The translations under genes were made by a program, and so were the position numbers. The notes under the pieces were generated by a model that worked only from the letters and a program-made list of their open reading frames with translations, did no database searches and was not told the DNA's origin. Shown in pieces: positions 47,865 to 59,447 of a stretch of DNA of 64,000 nucleotides. How positions within the stretch are numbered: position 1 is the first letter of the stretch; each line of letters starts with the position of its first letter. This DNA is from Echinarachnius parma (Eukaryota; Echinodermata; Echinoidea; Clypeasteroida; Echinarachniidae). The stretch is taken from assembly GCA_037951105.1 (NCBI GenBank), contig JBAMJV010007397.1:42501-106500 (forward strand). The letters are read 5' to 3'.

Positions 47865-48425
47865 AGGGATAGTTGAGTTTTGGTATAGAGGGCGCTACAC
47901 AAAATAATTTTTTGTGAGATAATGAAAAACTGAGTGTCAAATTCGAAAGAGAATACAATTTTAATGGCAGAATAAACTTTATTTGATCAAAATCGGTTCA
48001 GAAATGGCTGAAATATCCATAAACATAACCATTTGTAATAATTGTGGGGCCCCACAATATAATTTTGAACCAGCCGTTCATTTTTTTGTTTAAATGCTTC
48101 CTCTTTTCAAAAATTTACAAAAGAGGTTTTTGAATAGTTGTTGACTATCCCTCAATCTAATCACTATTCCAACAAAACATCACATGCACAATATTTTATT
48201 TAAAATGGTTGAAACCGATGAATGTTTAGAGAGCGCCCTCTTGAGTTTTAACGGCTCTTTTTGAAGGTTAACAGGCTTTTTACTTAGTCATTTGTAATGT
48301 TTTAATCCCTTCGAGCATGGTGGAGTTATAACTATTATTTTGTAATGTAATGGTGCAGGTTTTGGTTACTAAAATTCAGTTTGACCAAAACTGTATACTC
48401 TCTTTAACAGAACTCAACTATCCCT
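47865..48425 (+). mobile_element. MITE, AGGGATAGTTGAG family, full length
   Basis: TTAA at 47861-47864 and 48426-48429. It is a good representative of the family (561 bp), with both TATAGAGGGCGCTA and the GGGGCCCCA centre. Confidence 0.88.
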
Positions 48426-48641
48426 TTAAATCCCTTCGTTCAGATGATGAGTCCTTATAGCTCTAATATGTTTGTATTCTTGTCATTAGATGTATGATAA
48501 CACGTAGTACTATAGGTGTATACTTATGACAAAGGATGTGCAACTTCCACATGTCTAAACTGAGGCGTCCCGACCATCACAATGGTGTAAAGGACATTGA
48601 TTTGTTGCGACATATGTTTGTCTCACTTAGTCTCACTTAAA

Positions 48642-49031
48642 GCGACCCATTAACTCTGTCAAATTCAACACGAATCACTTGGAGCTTTCATTTTTTCTTT
48701 CTTCTTGTACCCTGTTGTTTGGCTTATGGTAATAGAATAATAAAATGGATTTGGATTGTTCAAATGTATTCCTGATTACATGTATGTAGATATTTATGAT
48801 TGATTTGGAAAGCGTTCTGGGTCGCTTTTCGGTTTTTATTCAAAATCAATGGGTAGTAGGCTAAGTAACAAAATCTGACGTCAATTTTCTTTTTTTGTTA
48901 CTATAGGTAAACAGTTTTCTTTTACATGAAACTATGACACATCATTTAGAAGAATCTTGCAATGATATTTGGTATAATGATTGAAGTTTCCAACATCACC
49001 TCTGGAAAAAATCTTATGAAGCTAACGGATG
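48642..49031. mobile_element. diverged MITE, GCCTGTAAAGTGTC relative
   Basis: The interior GTTGTTTGGCTTATGGTAAT and matching order of landmarks link it to 39221-39557. The ends AGCGACCC and GGATGGCT are flanked by TTAA-like sequence. Confidence 0.55.
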
Positions 49032-49712
49032 GCTTTAAAAGTGCCTTCAAACAAATCGCTCATTTTCTCTGATCGCGTTTAATATAATTATAGTAAAGTC
49101 CCGTTTCGCAGATAGATCATTTGGCGCGTCAAATTATGCACCATCCTAGAATAAACAGAACAAGAAATCCACAGGGAATCGCAATCAAATAATATATTTT
49201 AATATTCAACCTTTTCAAAGCAATGAAGTGCTTGCCAAACAAACCCTTCATTCTTCCAATCGCGATCTTAAAATCCGGTTTCATGAAATAATTTAGATAA
49301 CACTCAAGAGTAAATATAGTAACTGACAGTGAATCGCACAATTGTTAAAGTCCGATATACAGGCTATATCCAAAATGTTCTTACCGGCCCTTTAGTATAC
49401 CGGAAAACAAAATCAAGTTGTCATTGACATAAAGCATCTGTACAAGAATTATATTGTTTTTTTAAAAAGAAAAATGGCACCTAAACAATGGTAAAAAGTA
49501 AGAATTGTAACATACAATATTTCCTTGGTAACGTATGACGTTGTGGTCGAAATATGCAAATTGGGTCTCACATGAATTATCTTGAAATAAGAAATCTTAC
49601 TTAGGTTCAGGTAAAGGGTCAACATTGAAGATCATGCTTTCTCATATTATACATTGCATACACAAATGCATTTGGTCTGGCAAAACGCTGCTCCCGTACT
49701 CAGTAGTAAAAT

Positions 49713-49942
49713 GGGCTATATCCACTTTCCATAAAAATAAAAAAATGAGTTAACGATATCAGCGCATTAATAAGCTACGTAGCTATCTAGAAATCTGAAT
49801 TTTAGGACGAATTACGAGATCAAAATCAAAATATGGAACATTCAATTTTCATATTCCCGTAGGCACGTGTACAAAGTTGGACAAAGAAACCTGATTTTCT
49901 CCGAAATTGAAAAAGTGGATATAGCACCTCTTGGAAATAAGC
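49713..49942. mobile_element. MITE, second copy of the 22030-22250 family
   Basis: Inverse complement of 22030-22250 with substitutions (CATATTCCCGTAGGCACGTG, TAAGCTACGTAGCTATCTAG). Confidence 0.75.
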
Positions 49943-50028
49943 TCTTCATATATAGGTATTGGTCTTTATTCAATTATACGAGTGGTTGCTAGGAAGAGCA
50001 GGTTTGACTGCGGATACTATACACTTAC

Positions 50029-50208
50029 CTCAAGTATTGCTTTGTATACTACATCTTTCCGATTTGCCAAGTATTCCTCTCTCGGCACATGCTCGAGCGA
50101 GCTGAATATGTAACCACCAAGAATCAGATATCCCGCCCAGCCTAGGGTAGGTATCAGAACTTTCCGCTGGAAAATGCAACTCAGCGATTTCGATATACAC
50201 CGCGCCAT
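50029..50208 (-). CDS. K2P potassium channel, exon 1 (residues 1-60)
   Basis: The first recognised coding exon gives the short cytoplasmic N terminus and TM1. The ATG at 50208-50206 (A at -3, G at +4) starts MARCISKSLSCIFQRK, followed by a hydrophobic segment LIPTLGWAGYLILGGYIFSS and LEHVPREEY, which is the TM1 plus 'F..LE.P.E' pattern of K2P channels. The exon is exactly 60 codons and ends CTTGAG before a consensus donor GTAAGT (50028-50023), phase 0, matching the phase 0 start of exon 2. The in-frame codons upstream would add MSKWEPGT, so an earlier start or an upstream exon is possible. Intron 1 is about 17.3 kb. Confidence 0.85.
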
Positions 50209-50319
50209 CGTACCCGGTTCCCACTTGGACATTAATAAAACTACCAAACAAAATAATAATAATAATGTCACACAATGTTCCCTCGTCAATTGGTTAAACA
50301 AGAGAATGATAAGCACTCC

Positions 50320-50790
50320 TATGATTCAAATTCTCCGACTGTATAAAAATGGTCACTTTGTAATGATGATGCCGCATTGAATGTTCTCGTCATTGAATGA
50401 TTGAGAGTCGCATCTATCATCAGTCCACTAGTGTATCGATGACAAAATGATAATAATGCATGAATGCAATCCCGCACTAGTTCTGGTATACACAATCATG
50501 CACGCGTGTGCGGGACGTGTCCACACAGCACTTGTAGCCCGAGTATAAAATCTTGTTGAATGATGACAATAATAAATTATGTGCCATGCATGCATGCAGC
50601 GCCTATCATTCGACGGATTCCACATCATCAATGCACTGGTATTTGGATCTGTGAGTGATACGTAGGAATTGTTCGGGGAAAGGAAGGGGGAAATTATATA
50701 CGCCAATTATGCACTAATCGACGAGGACAATGAAACCCAAGCAAAATGTTGCTTTCATAGACTTGAAGAGATTAGGAGGAATAATCTCTG
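50320..50790. promoter_or_regulatory. probable K2P upstream region
   Basis: Lies 5' of K2P exon 1 on the minus strand. No clear TATA box, CpG island or initiator could be assigned. Called only from position. Confidence 0.2.
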
Positions 50791-50794
50791 AGAG

Positions 50795-51210
50795 TTAGAG
50801 CATAATCGGGCAAGAAACAAGAAAACTATGGCTCTTTGAAGATGTCCATTTATTCCTATGGGGAACTCAAATTGGCAACGCACTCTGATAAGTGTGTGGA
50901 CTACTCCCCATATGTTATGTACACAAATGTTCCCATTTTTACAGTTGTTTTCATAATCAGACTTTTCCATTCCCCCAACTCATGATATGTTATGTATAAA
51001 AGCATTCTACAAAACATATGTTGAACTCAAACGAAGGGTAAACATACATTTTGAGAAAATTGAACAAAATTGATATTTTGTGTACAAAATGTATGGGGAG
51101 TAGTCCATAACTTTGCCAGAGTGCGTTGCCAATTTGAGTCACTCGTATAAATAAATGGCTCTTTTCAAAGAGCCATAGTTTTCTTATTTCTTGACCGACT
51201 GGGCTAAAAT
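50795..51210. mobile_element. inverted-repeat element, GGCTCTTTGAA arms
   Basis: The left arm (about 50800-50915: AAACTATGGCTCTTTGAA, TTGGCAACGCACTCTG, GGACTACTCCCC) and the right arm (about 51094-51205) are inverse complements around ~180 bp of AT-rich sequence. Confidence 0.7.
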
Positions 51211-51215
51211 TTTCA

Positions 51216-52237
51216 GGGTTTATTCATCCTATTTAGTGTCTGTCACTATTCCCTTGCTATATAGTGCATACAACAATTTGTATAGAGCCTCGAAACCATA
51301 AAAGTAAGAGTTGTATGGTATCAAGACCGGACACGATGACGTCAGTATCCAGCTGAGTGGCATGTTGACCGCTGGACTGTGTTGATGTCAGATCACGGAG
51401 AAGGGCAAGTCCGAAGGGTAAGTCGTGGCCATGAAAAGTGAAAAGCCCGACAGATGAAATAATTATTCTCGACTGACCATAATATCAAACCAATAAATAT
51501 CTTGACATATGTTTCCAGCGTCACCTTTACTCGTACTCACATAATTTTTATATGTACACGGACCCGATCGTGTTAATAACGGTGTTCTATATTATGTCTG
51601 CATTATAGATCGGGAAGGATATATAGACTTGGACGTATAAGCCTGTGCGCCCACACACGACAATACGAAGGTTTAGTAGGCCAGGCCTGCGCTAATATTT
51701 ACGTAGGACAAAATGCCATATAAAATATAATTTGCAATCGATCCCGCGCGTATGCAGGCCCACGCTCTGTATATCAATTGATTGGCGAGTTAATATTAAA
51801 TAAGCAAATAAAACATGCAGAAACAAATTAATTTCCCTAGTTAACATTTCCCATACAGATCAAATCCAAATGTTGCTCATAGCGATTGTGTCCCTGTTTT
51901 GCTTTCGGTGGAGATGGCAAATTTATTCGAACATTTTCTATCATCATCTGATTATGCTCTATGAAGTTTCCACATATTTTGCGAACATTATACTGATATG
52001 ACAGTGAATTAATTATGTCAATAGATCATGTTGACAAGTGCTTTTTACTAAAATCATAGCAGCAAGCGACTTGGCATGTTTCAATTAACCTTATATGGAA
52101 ATCATTTTGATTACCGATATCTTTTGTTTGTTTTAACTTGCTATTCCCTTGCTATATTAGAAACAAACGCCTACATTAGTTGTCTGAGCTAAAGGTTTTA
52201 GATTATTGAAGATCTAAACGTAATACGTGGAAAGCTT
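51216..52237. other. unassigned
   Basis: No coding or repeat signal that I can support. Confidence 0.3.
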
Positions 52238-52241
52238 TTAA

Positions 52242-52873
52242 AGGGACAGATCCTCTTTTGCAAGCCAAATTTCAAAAGTTGCGAGATTATTGTCTTATAT
52301 GAAAGAAAATGTCATTGAATAGCATGCCTGAAAAAATTAGGGCTTGAAATCTCTTTTTCGTGGAGTTATAGACCTAAAACTAATAAACCGTCGTCCAACA
52401 AACAATTGTGCATTATACGTATATTCACCCAGTGAGGAAGTTCGTACAGGGATCCCAAGAAGTACCACAACGCTATGCGTGACCCCTACGTGACTCGCGC
52501 TAGCTACGTGACCCGCACACACATACGAATAGCATGACCGCACACTAGGCAAAATATCCAAACCTCGCTTAAACTGACTACATGTACTTACATATTCTTC
52601 ATTTTTGAGATTTTTGTCCGTGACATACCTTTACAAATGTCGGCTTCACAATACCTTTGCAAGAATAAGTACAATATATATATGCTAAATCAGTTAAACT
52701 CTTTTATTGATTTTTTATTGATATATAGTCTGATGGAGGGACGCATTCGTTTTTCATTAATATAATCCAAATTATAGGGCTGTTCGATCTGATTTGTTTT
52801 GTGTGTGTTACATTCATCCCCACCCGTCAACTGGAAACTGTTCAGACGTTTTTGTAAAAGAGGATCTGTCCCT
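52242..52873. mobile_element. MITE, AGGGACAGATCCTC family
   Basis: Termini AGGGACAGATCCTCTTTTGC and, inverted, AAAAGAGGATCTGTCCCT; TTAA at 52238-52241 and 52874-52877. The only copy of this family in the window. Confidence 0.85.
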
Positions 52874-52919
52874 TTAACACGCGTTAATATAATTTTCCAT
52901 ATAATAAACCCGGAGTATG

Positions 52920-53165
52920 CCCATCGCATTTGTCCTTCAGCAAGACAATTAATCAACATTGCTGCTCTCTACCCAGGTGTATAAATGGGGACCCGGTAGG
53001 AGGTGAAAACCTTTATGTGAACGATCTTCTCAATGTATGAGCCGCTTGTAAGGAATGCTCCCCAGGGAGTGGAGATGGTGCACACAATGTGTGCTGGTTT
53101 GCATTGTATCCTATGACCGGGGTAATAATATCATTGTAAAGCGCTTAGACATGTATAAAGTATGA
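52920..53165 (+). mobile_element. SINE, 5'-truncated
   Basis: Lacks the tRNA-like head, but keeps the central part (ATTTGTCCTTCAGCAAGACA, CTCTACCCAGGTGTATAAAT) and the 3' part (GGAATGCTCCCCAGGGAGTG ... TAAAGCGCTTAGA). It closely matches 57640-57995. Confidence 0.85.
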
Positions 53166-53259
53166 CTCTAGATTTGGTTTTCAAATGTTCTATTTGTTAT
53201 TGAGCTATTTATGATTTAATTAAACAAATCCCCGGATCCTTATTTTGTTAATATATTTT

Positions 53260-53457
53260 TTTGTTTTTACTGCGTACAAACTTATGGTAATGAGTTCAGC
53301 AAATATAACTTTGCATTTTGCATTTGCATTCATCTAACGTGGCATTTTTACACATCGCCCAGCAGTGGACGCATCGGTTAACAGAAATGTACATTTTATC
53401 AACACTTTTTGGCATGTTTTTAATAACATACGGTACTGTCTAATTAAATCCCTTTAA
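53260..53457 (+). repeat. right half of AGGGATC-family MITE
   Basis: Ends TAATTAAATCCCTTTAA, and its interior (CGTACAAACTTATGGTAATG) matches the right half of 40337-41114. Confidence 0.55.
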
Positions 53458-53794
53458 ACATATTTCTTTCCCCTTAAAATAATGAGATATTTCGCTACAG
53501 AAGGTGATTCTAACATGAATAATGCAACATTATATGTTATCATTAGGCGTATAGCTGCTGCTGCTTAAAACAAAAAAAAACTTGGATAAATTTAATCCAT
53601 TAATAAAAGTGCCTTTTCCCCAGCCACACCCAATCATGCAAAACAATAAATAATACATAGAAAAGTAACCGTGGCAATAAAGTACGATACACTCGATGCC
53701 CGCAAGGGTAAATGGTAATTAAGCGCTTATGATTATGATGATCAATCATAATCATGATAAAAGGCGCCATAATATATCGTTATATCGATACTAT

Positions 53795-53870
53795 TTTTTA
53801 AATTATTATTATTATTATTATTATAATAATAATGATAATAATAATTACAATAATAATAATAATTATTATA
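53795..53870. repeat. ATT/AAT microsatellite
   Basis: (ATT)n passing into (AAT)n, able to fold on itself. Confidence 0.85.
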
Positions 53871-53904
53871 AGCTTAGAAGTCGCCTTAGGGCGAATATGC
53901 GTGC

Positions 53905-53990
53905 TATAAAACAGGACGTTAGGGGGAAAGTGTCGTTAAGGGGAAACATACCTTTCGCCCTAACGTTTCACCCACTGTTTTATAGCCCTT
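53905..53990. repeat. hairpin with CGTTAGGG arms
   Basis: GCTATAAAACAG-ACGTTAGGG and CCCTAACGTTTC-CTGTTTTATAGC form an imperfect hairpin. GCTATAAAACTGCGCCTTAG near 54130 is a related scrap. Confidence 0.6.
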
Positions 53991-54365
53991 CCTGCTAGTT
54001 TTTTCATGTGCTACTTTGTTTGCACCAAAACAACACCCTGAGGGCGCAATATGAGTCGATTATACTATACCCCCATGTCAACAGAAGGAGATATCCACAT
54101 GATAAAATGATGCTCTTATATGTTGAATGCTATAAAACTGCGCCTTAGGGGGAAACACGGTTTTTCGATGTTATTTTCTTAATTTGGGATTATGTCTAGA
54201 TTATCTGACTTGAAACATCATTTTGAAACCAAAATACTCCTTACTGCCAAATCTGGTGATATGAGAGTATTTACTTAATTTTTAAGCTTAGTTTGTACCA
54301 AAATGACCCCTCTATTTCTGTCAACTTTCCAAAATAATACTTTCCAAAAATAATAATCGCTATTC

Positions 54366-54375
54366 GCGCATGCGC
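54366..54375 (+). promoter_or_regulatory. NRF-1-like palindrome GCGCATGCGC
   Basis: GCGCATGCGC is the classical core of NRF-1 sites, common in TATA-less housekeeping promoters of animals. About 100 bp downstream lies a strong splice donor. Confidence 0.5.
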
Positions 54376-54389
54376 AGTAAGATACGACA

Positions 54390-54479
54390 TTCGGCCGACC
54401 GTTTTCACGAACTCGTCCGAAAATGAGGCAAAGTCTTTAGAATAAGAAGATGATTTCTGGAATCATTCCAGCATAAATC
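54390..54479 (+). other. possible non-coding first exon
   Basis: Sequence from the NRF-1-like site to a consensus donor GTAAGTATG (54480-54488). It includes a short ATG frame that ends after five codons. It is a candidate 5' UTR exon for the plus-strand exon chain at 56498-59669; the link is inference. Confidence 0.3.
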
Positions 54480-54489
54480 GTAAGTATGT

Positions 54490-55590
54490 TTGTTTATTCA
54501 TAACATTTAGTTCATGTATTTTACGTTCAGTTGTGGGTTTTGTTATGTTTGTGTGTTTTTATCATCTTAATTTAATCCGAACCTCGGAAATCCGAAACCG
54601 TCGCACCATGTTTAAAAATCCCAGTCCCATGCATGTATTTTTATGTCCTGTTTAACCAAGAAATCCGTCTGCTCAATTCGATAGAGAAACCATCCTTTTA
54701 ACTATTACGGTATCCCTCTAGTAAACTAGCATGTTCATTTTACTAATGAAATGGTGGAGATTCTTTTAAGATTGCCGATCAGATGACCACGCTAGAGAGA
54801 AGAATTGTTTTTTTTTAATCTAAGAAGTAAGAACGGCCCCTTGAAAGTGAAACAGAGGAATTCGGTAACGCGTTACTTACTGATTTCGGTTTACGTGATA
54901 CCAGTGGCAAATCGCCAATCCTAACAATTGATTTGACATGGACATGGTCACTCATGCCTCATGGTCATGGACTGTTTGTTATTATACTTCATTTTCTTTC
55001 ATAACTTTATATAACCATGATTACAAGAGCACTGTTTCTCGATAAATTGTGAATAGTGAACAAAAAATTTGATTTGAAAATGAAATGCCTTTTGTCTTTT
55101 GAAATCGAAGAATGTGGCATATATTTATGGACCATTTACTTTGTAGATGTGGAATGTGGCTTTTTTATTTTTTATTGTGCAGTCTATTTTTTAGGTAAAA
55201 CATTTGGCTATATCGTGGTTTGGTTTAGTCCATTAATGCAGCATGCTGTTAACCCCTTGTCTTGTAGTTGTAGGGGTGGGTTTAGTCCCCCGCCCCCGGG
55301 GGACACCAATTTTCACAGCACCAAACTTACGGCAATTTCGATGGATTTCTCGGTCTACTAATCTTGAATAGATTTCCTTTGTTTACGATGCGAAACTCGA
55401 TTTGAAAGCAGGGATTTCTTGGGTTTTCTTTCCAATGGCACGCGTTTTCCCATAGAAACAATAATCACGGATATGGACAAGTATCATGATGACATATAGA
55501 GCTTTGCCAATTTTGTAATCGCAATAGCAAGATCACTAAATCAGTACTTAGTAAAACCATAAACTATAATATTTAGACAGATTTATAACT
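54490..55590. other. unassigned
   Basis: No exon could be supported. A C-rich, G-rich patch (CCCCCGCCCCCGGGGG) lies near 55288. Confidence 0.3.
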
Positions 55591-55596
55591 CGACTC

Positions 55597-55825
55597 CCTT
55601 TACTTACTCGTTAAATTAGGCTCCATCCTGTACAAACCTATGGATCGCCTTCCATAGAGTTGTACATGGCGGAGCCTATATTCGAGAGTTAGTATAGAGT
55701 TGAACTTCGCCAACTCTCTTTACTTGCTCGTGAAATTAGGCTCCGCCCTGTACAAACCTATGGATCGCCTTCCATAGAGTTGTACAGGGCGGAGCATTCA
55801 TTCACGAGTAAGTAAAGAGAGTAGA
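55597..55825. repeat. two tandem ~105-bp hairpin units
   Basis: Each unit contains AGGCTCC.CCCTGTACAAACC, ATGGATCGCCTTCCATAG and GTTGTACA.GGCGGAGC, which fold back on each other. The two units (about 55597-55699 and 55718-55825) are about 90% alike. Confidence 0.8.
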
Positions 55826-55834
55826 AAACTTTAA

Positions 55835-56222
55835 AGGGACTTAGTAACATTGTCCAAATCCTCAAAATAAAATTGTAATTCTAGCGGTTCCTTTATACCT
55901 TGTTGTATTCGTATTAACAATAAAATCATGGGGCAGCTTTCGGTTTTTCAAATTTCCCTTTCATTACAAAGATATGTATGATTGAAGTATTTAGATAAGA
56001 AAATCTCCGGGCGAGATTTTCATCCCTGTACAAAGTGAATGCAGTGAGTTGGTGAATATCACCCAATATCACTTTGCATTTTCGCTCATTACTTGGCCAT
56101 ACATTGTCCATTTGACCTGAAATTTTCACACAATACCCTGAGGACATATGAGATAACAACAGTATACATTGCATCAACCATTCATCAGTTTTTGCACATC
56201 TCAACAAAGTTACTAGATCCCT
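55835..56222 (+). mobile_element. MITE, AGGGATC/AGGGACTTAG family
   Basis: TTAA at 55831-55834 and 56223-56226; termini AGGGACTTAGTAAC and GTTACTAGATCCCT. Confidence 0.85.
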
Positions 56223-56497
56223 TTAACATTGATTTTCATAATTACTTGTTGCAGTTTTTTACAGTGTCGGGGAGAGTGAGAGCGAGATATTGAGCAATGT
56301 TTTGCAGGAGTGTCTCCCATTCAAGCATCTTTTTTTTGCTAAATGGTTTTGCACCGGTATAGCAATCCTGAGGTCTTGAGTTCAATTCCCGTCAAAGCCT
56401 ATTTTGCTTTGCTCACGTTCAATCAATTATAATGCTTCAATTCAATTCTTCAATAACATATGTTTGTTATAATTTGTATCCTTTTTGGTGTGCCAAG

Positions 56498-56586
56498 GAA
56501 GTGCTCAAGCTTTCAAGTGTTACAACAAGTGTTGAAACTGCAAGTGCTGCAAGGCTATATAGAGCTCCAAGAGACCAAGACCCAAG
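56498..56586 (+). CDS. unrecognised gene, putative exon A
   Basis: Bounded by a plausible acceptor (TATCCTTTTTGGTGTGCCAAG, AG at 56496-56497) and donor GTAATT (56587). One frame is open and helix-like: KCSSFQVLQQVLKLQVLQGY, then IELQETKTQ plus one base. The other frames are either interrupted or low in hydrophobic pattern. It ends in phase 1, and the exon at 58183 begins with the two bases that complete a valine codon. No family is recognised; a previous coding exon must exist upstream but I could not place it. Confidence 0.4.
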
Positions 56587-56964
56587 GTAATTTGTTTAAT
56601 TTGTGATGATTGCAACATATTTTTTCCATAACTAGTAATTCTAGAGAACGCCAGCGTTCTAGGTCCAGCTAATACTGCCCCCGAATTACACATTTTATGT
56701 GCACGATAATTGTGCGTAAAATAATACGTATGATACAGTACGTACAATCGATGAGCGCATAAATATGTGATACAACTTTGGGGTAGATAAAAATGATGAT
56801 TTTTCGCTCCATTCCGCATCAAAATGAGTGATTTATGCACCTCCTCGACTTCTGTCTCCATTCAAGCAGAGTTCAAGTACCACGCACGCCGAATAGATGG
56901 CAGATTTGATGCGCATGTGTGGTCATAGTCATACTTAGCACTGTGCACACCTACGAGGTTGCCT

Positions 56965-57112
56965 AGCTGGAATGTTCCCCAGGGAGTGGACAATGTGCAC
57001 TTTGTGCACTGAATTGAGTGCAGTATGTATCAGATGTCCGGGGTAAAAATGTTGATGCGCTGCAAGTGTCGAAAGGAGGAACGTGCTCTATATAAGAAGC
57101 CACAGTTATTTT
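56965..57112 (+). mobile_element. diverged SINE 3' part
   Basis: GGAATGTTCCCCAGGGAGTG, GTCCGGGGTAAAAATG and CTCTATATAAGAAG resemble the tail of the 57640 SINE, but the middle (TGTGCACTTTGTGCACTG) is different, suggesting a sister subfamily. Confidence 0.6.
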
Positions 57113-57145
57113 TTGTATAATATTTTAATTTAAACCTGCTGTCCT

Positions 57146-57576
57146 ATATGTGACCTTACACCACAAAACGACTGTTATGTCGCTGTGATAGTTTATCTTT
57201 TTATTAGCTAAAATTGTTCAAAATATGAAATTTAGGATTTTGGTATTTTCTGAATAGGCATATTTTAATTTAGCTTCTGTAACATTTTGAGCGTCGGAAA
57301 TCATGTTTAAATATTATGTTTCCATCTAATAAATGTGATCTTATTATAGCGCTTTAATGGAAACTGATCTTTTAAATGGCCTGTATCTCCCTTATTTCAA
57401 AAATGCACCAGCCATATTCCAAATCCTTGGCATTCATGTTGAAAGGGTTTGCTTAGTCCAAATATGACAAATTGTATAACATTTTAAAGGTAATTGCTTC
57501 TATTTTAATGTATATGAAAATCAGCAAAATCAGTTTTCCCGACTTATTGGTCGTTTTGTGGTGTAAGGTCACATAT
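57146..57576. mobile_element. MITE, ATATGTGACCTTACACC termini
   Basis: The termini ATATGTGACCTTACACCACA and its inverse TGTGGTGTAAGGTCACATAT extend through AAAACGAC. Interior AT-rich, no protein. Confidence 0.8.
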
Positions 57577-57639
57577 CATGTTGAATGAACAGTACCATGT
57601 GCACATGATATCCTTAGGTATGCATACAGATTAAAATTA

Positions 57640-57995
57640 TGTGGATGTGGCGTGGCAATATTGGTAGAGTGCACGCTTTTCGATCATGAGATCCCGAGTT
57701 CAAACCCTGCCCACTGCATTTGTCCTTCAGCAAGACAATTTATCCACGATTGCTGCTCTCTACCCAGGTGTATAAATGGGGACCCGGTAGGAGGTGAAAG
57801 CCTTTATGTGAACGATCTTCTTGAGCCCATGAGCACTTGGAAGGAATGCTCCCCAGGGAGTGGAGATGATGCACACAATGTTTACTGTTTTGCATTGTAT
57901 CCTATGACTGGGGGTAATTAATATTATAATTGTAAAGCGCTTAGAGATGATTATCAATCATATTAGGCGCTATATAAATCAAAACATTATTTATT
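57640..57995 (+). mobile_element. tRNA-derived SINE, near full length
   Basis: The head carries a degenerate A box (TGGCAATATTGGTAGAGTG) and B box (GAGTTCAAACCCT), as in tRNA-derived SINEs. A conserved middle follows (ATTTGTCCTTCAGCAAGACA ... CTACCCAGGTGTATAAATGG). The 3' part is GGAATGCTCCCCAGGGAGTG ... TAAAGCGCTTAGAGATG ... GGCGCTATATAAAT and an (ATT)n tail, resembling the L2/CR1-type LINE tail at 16605-16675, so a LINE of that group probably mobilises it. Other copies: 52920-53165, 59247-59404, 63691-63842. The middle resembles conserved SINE domains shared among animals; which one cannot be told here. Confidence 0.88.
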
Positions 57996-58015
57996 ATTTA
58001 TTATTGTATATTACC

Positions 58016-58085
58016 CCTGCAGTAAGGAGACCTTCTGTGTCCCGTCCCGGTGACCATCTCTACTCACATCCAGTACAGACACATA
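58016..58085 (+). pseudogene. decayed duplicate of exon B
   Basis: Following CTGCAG, the frame VRRPSVSRPGDHLYSHPVQ resembles exon B (VRRHQLQ...ILGDHVYSHQVQ) with about 11 residues missing, and carries the acceptor but no donor. It is a partial duplicate lying 100 bp upstream of exon B. Confidence 0.5.
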
Positions 58086-58182
58086 CAATTGCCTTCAATC
58101 ACGACCATTCAGTGTTGTATTTTGGCCTTCCATATTTTCCTCTTTATACATTTTTGTTTCTCACTCTATATCACTCTCACAG

Positions 58183-58328
58183 TGAGAAGACATCAACTGC
58201 AAGTCCACCTGACCAACCTGCTATGTCCCATCCTGGGTGATCATGTCTACTCACATCAAGTACAGTCAATCCTAGGTGTGCCCATGCTCATGGACCCCTT
58301 TAAAGTGCCTCCAAGTCAGACAATCCAG
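58183..58328 (+). CDS. unrecognised gene, putative exon B
   Basis: 146 nt between a pyrimidine-rich acceptor (TATATCACTCTCACAG, AG at 58181-58182) and donor GTTAGT (58329). The frame is open with a regular amphipathic look: RRHQLQVHLTNLLCPILGDH, then VYSHQVQSILGVPMLMDPF and KVPPSQTIQ. It starts in phase 1 and ends in phase 0, matching exons A and C. Codon use and hydrophobic spacing look protein-like. I do not recognise the family; a helical-repeat protein would fit. Confidence 0.45.
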
Positions 58329-58522
58329 GTTAGTATTATATTATGTAGTCCAGGAGAATGTAACGCAATTTGTTCCAACATTTAACGTGACATGTTCAAC
58401 AAGTCATGTCGGAATACAATTTAATTAAACATGTATTTCCCTAAATAGTTATTAAAATAGTCAATTTCATTATCAACAGTAAATATGCAAATTTGTTCTT
58501 TAGTTGTAACTTGTAATGTTAA

Positions 58523-59054
58523 AGGGGTATTCCGGGCCTGATAAAACCATTCGTTATTTGAATTAGCAGAACAAGACTGAGGAATAATTGGTGAAAATTT
58601 GATCAAAATCGGACAAGAAACACAGGAGTTATATCTATTTGAAAATCATGTAGTAATGAGCGATCGTTTCAAAATTGCCGCCATATGCAACATCATTCAC
58701 GAGCAACTCGCCATGGCTTTAGTACATGAAAATGCACGTATTTCTCATTTTCGTTGCTAAAAATTAATTTTTCTCTGCTTGTTTTCACGAATTCATAGAA
58801 GAATGTCGATGGGCCTAACCTCATTGGAATTTGTAAGCTAATAAATTTGCTTTGTTATGAAGAAAATAATGGCTGCAGCTCGCAAGTGACGTCACGATCG
58901 ATAGGAATTGCGAACGATACTAAAAATGGGAGCACAGTTCATCCGGTCATATCTTTTTTATTACTCTACCGTTTTGGCTCAGATTTTCGATCATGATTCT
59001 TCATATTCACCTCATTTTATAGCAAACATCACATTTCTGGGGTGGAATTCCCCT
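58523..59054. mobile_element. MITE, AGGGGTATTCCGGGC family, TTAA flanks
   Basis: Termini AGGGGTATTCCGGGCC and, inverted, GGTGGAATTCCCCT; TTAA at 58519-58522 and 59055-59058. It lies between putative exons B and C. Confidence 0.8.
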
Positions 59055-59246
59055 TTAATTGCATTATTAGGGTTATTCATGTTGTTTGAATTCATACTGT
59101 TTTTTGCAATTTGTAATTGAACAGAAAAAAAACAATTCCAAAACTTAATTAACCTGTTCCCTTCGAGATTCTGAAATCAACCCACCCGGTTCCCGTAGTC
59201 AATGGGTTAAAAGGATTTGCAATTTGGATTTGTACAAGGCCATGTA

Positions 59247-59404
59247 TGGAAGGAATGCTCCCCAGGGAGTGCAGATGGTGCACACAATGTGTGCTGGTTT
59301 ACATTGTATCCTATGACCGGGGTAATGATATCATTGCAAAGCGCTTAGAGATGATTATCAATCATATTAGGCGCTATATAAATCAAGTGTATTATTATTA
59401 TTAT
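59247..59404 (+). mobile_element. SINE 3' part
   Basis: GGAATGCTCCCCAGGGAGTG through GGCGCTATATAAAT and (ATT)n; same family as 57640-57995, 5'-truncated. Confidence 0.88.
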
Positions 59405-59447
59405 GTATAACTATTCAGTTTTATTTGTTTATCCCTTTTCTCTTTAG

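Noticed and set aside
49129-49341. Alternative K2P first exon (70-codon minus frame with a hydrophobic end)
   Set aside because: A hydrophobic segment is present, but there is no downstream donor in phase and no 'LE.P.E' motif; the exon at 50029-50208 fits better.
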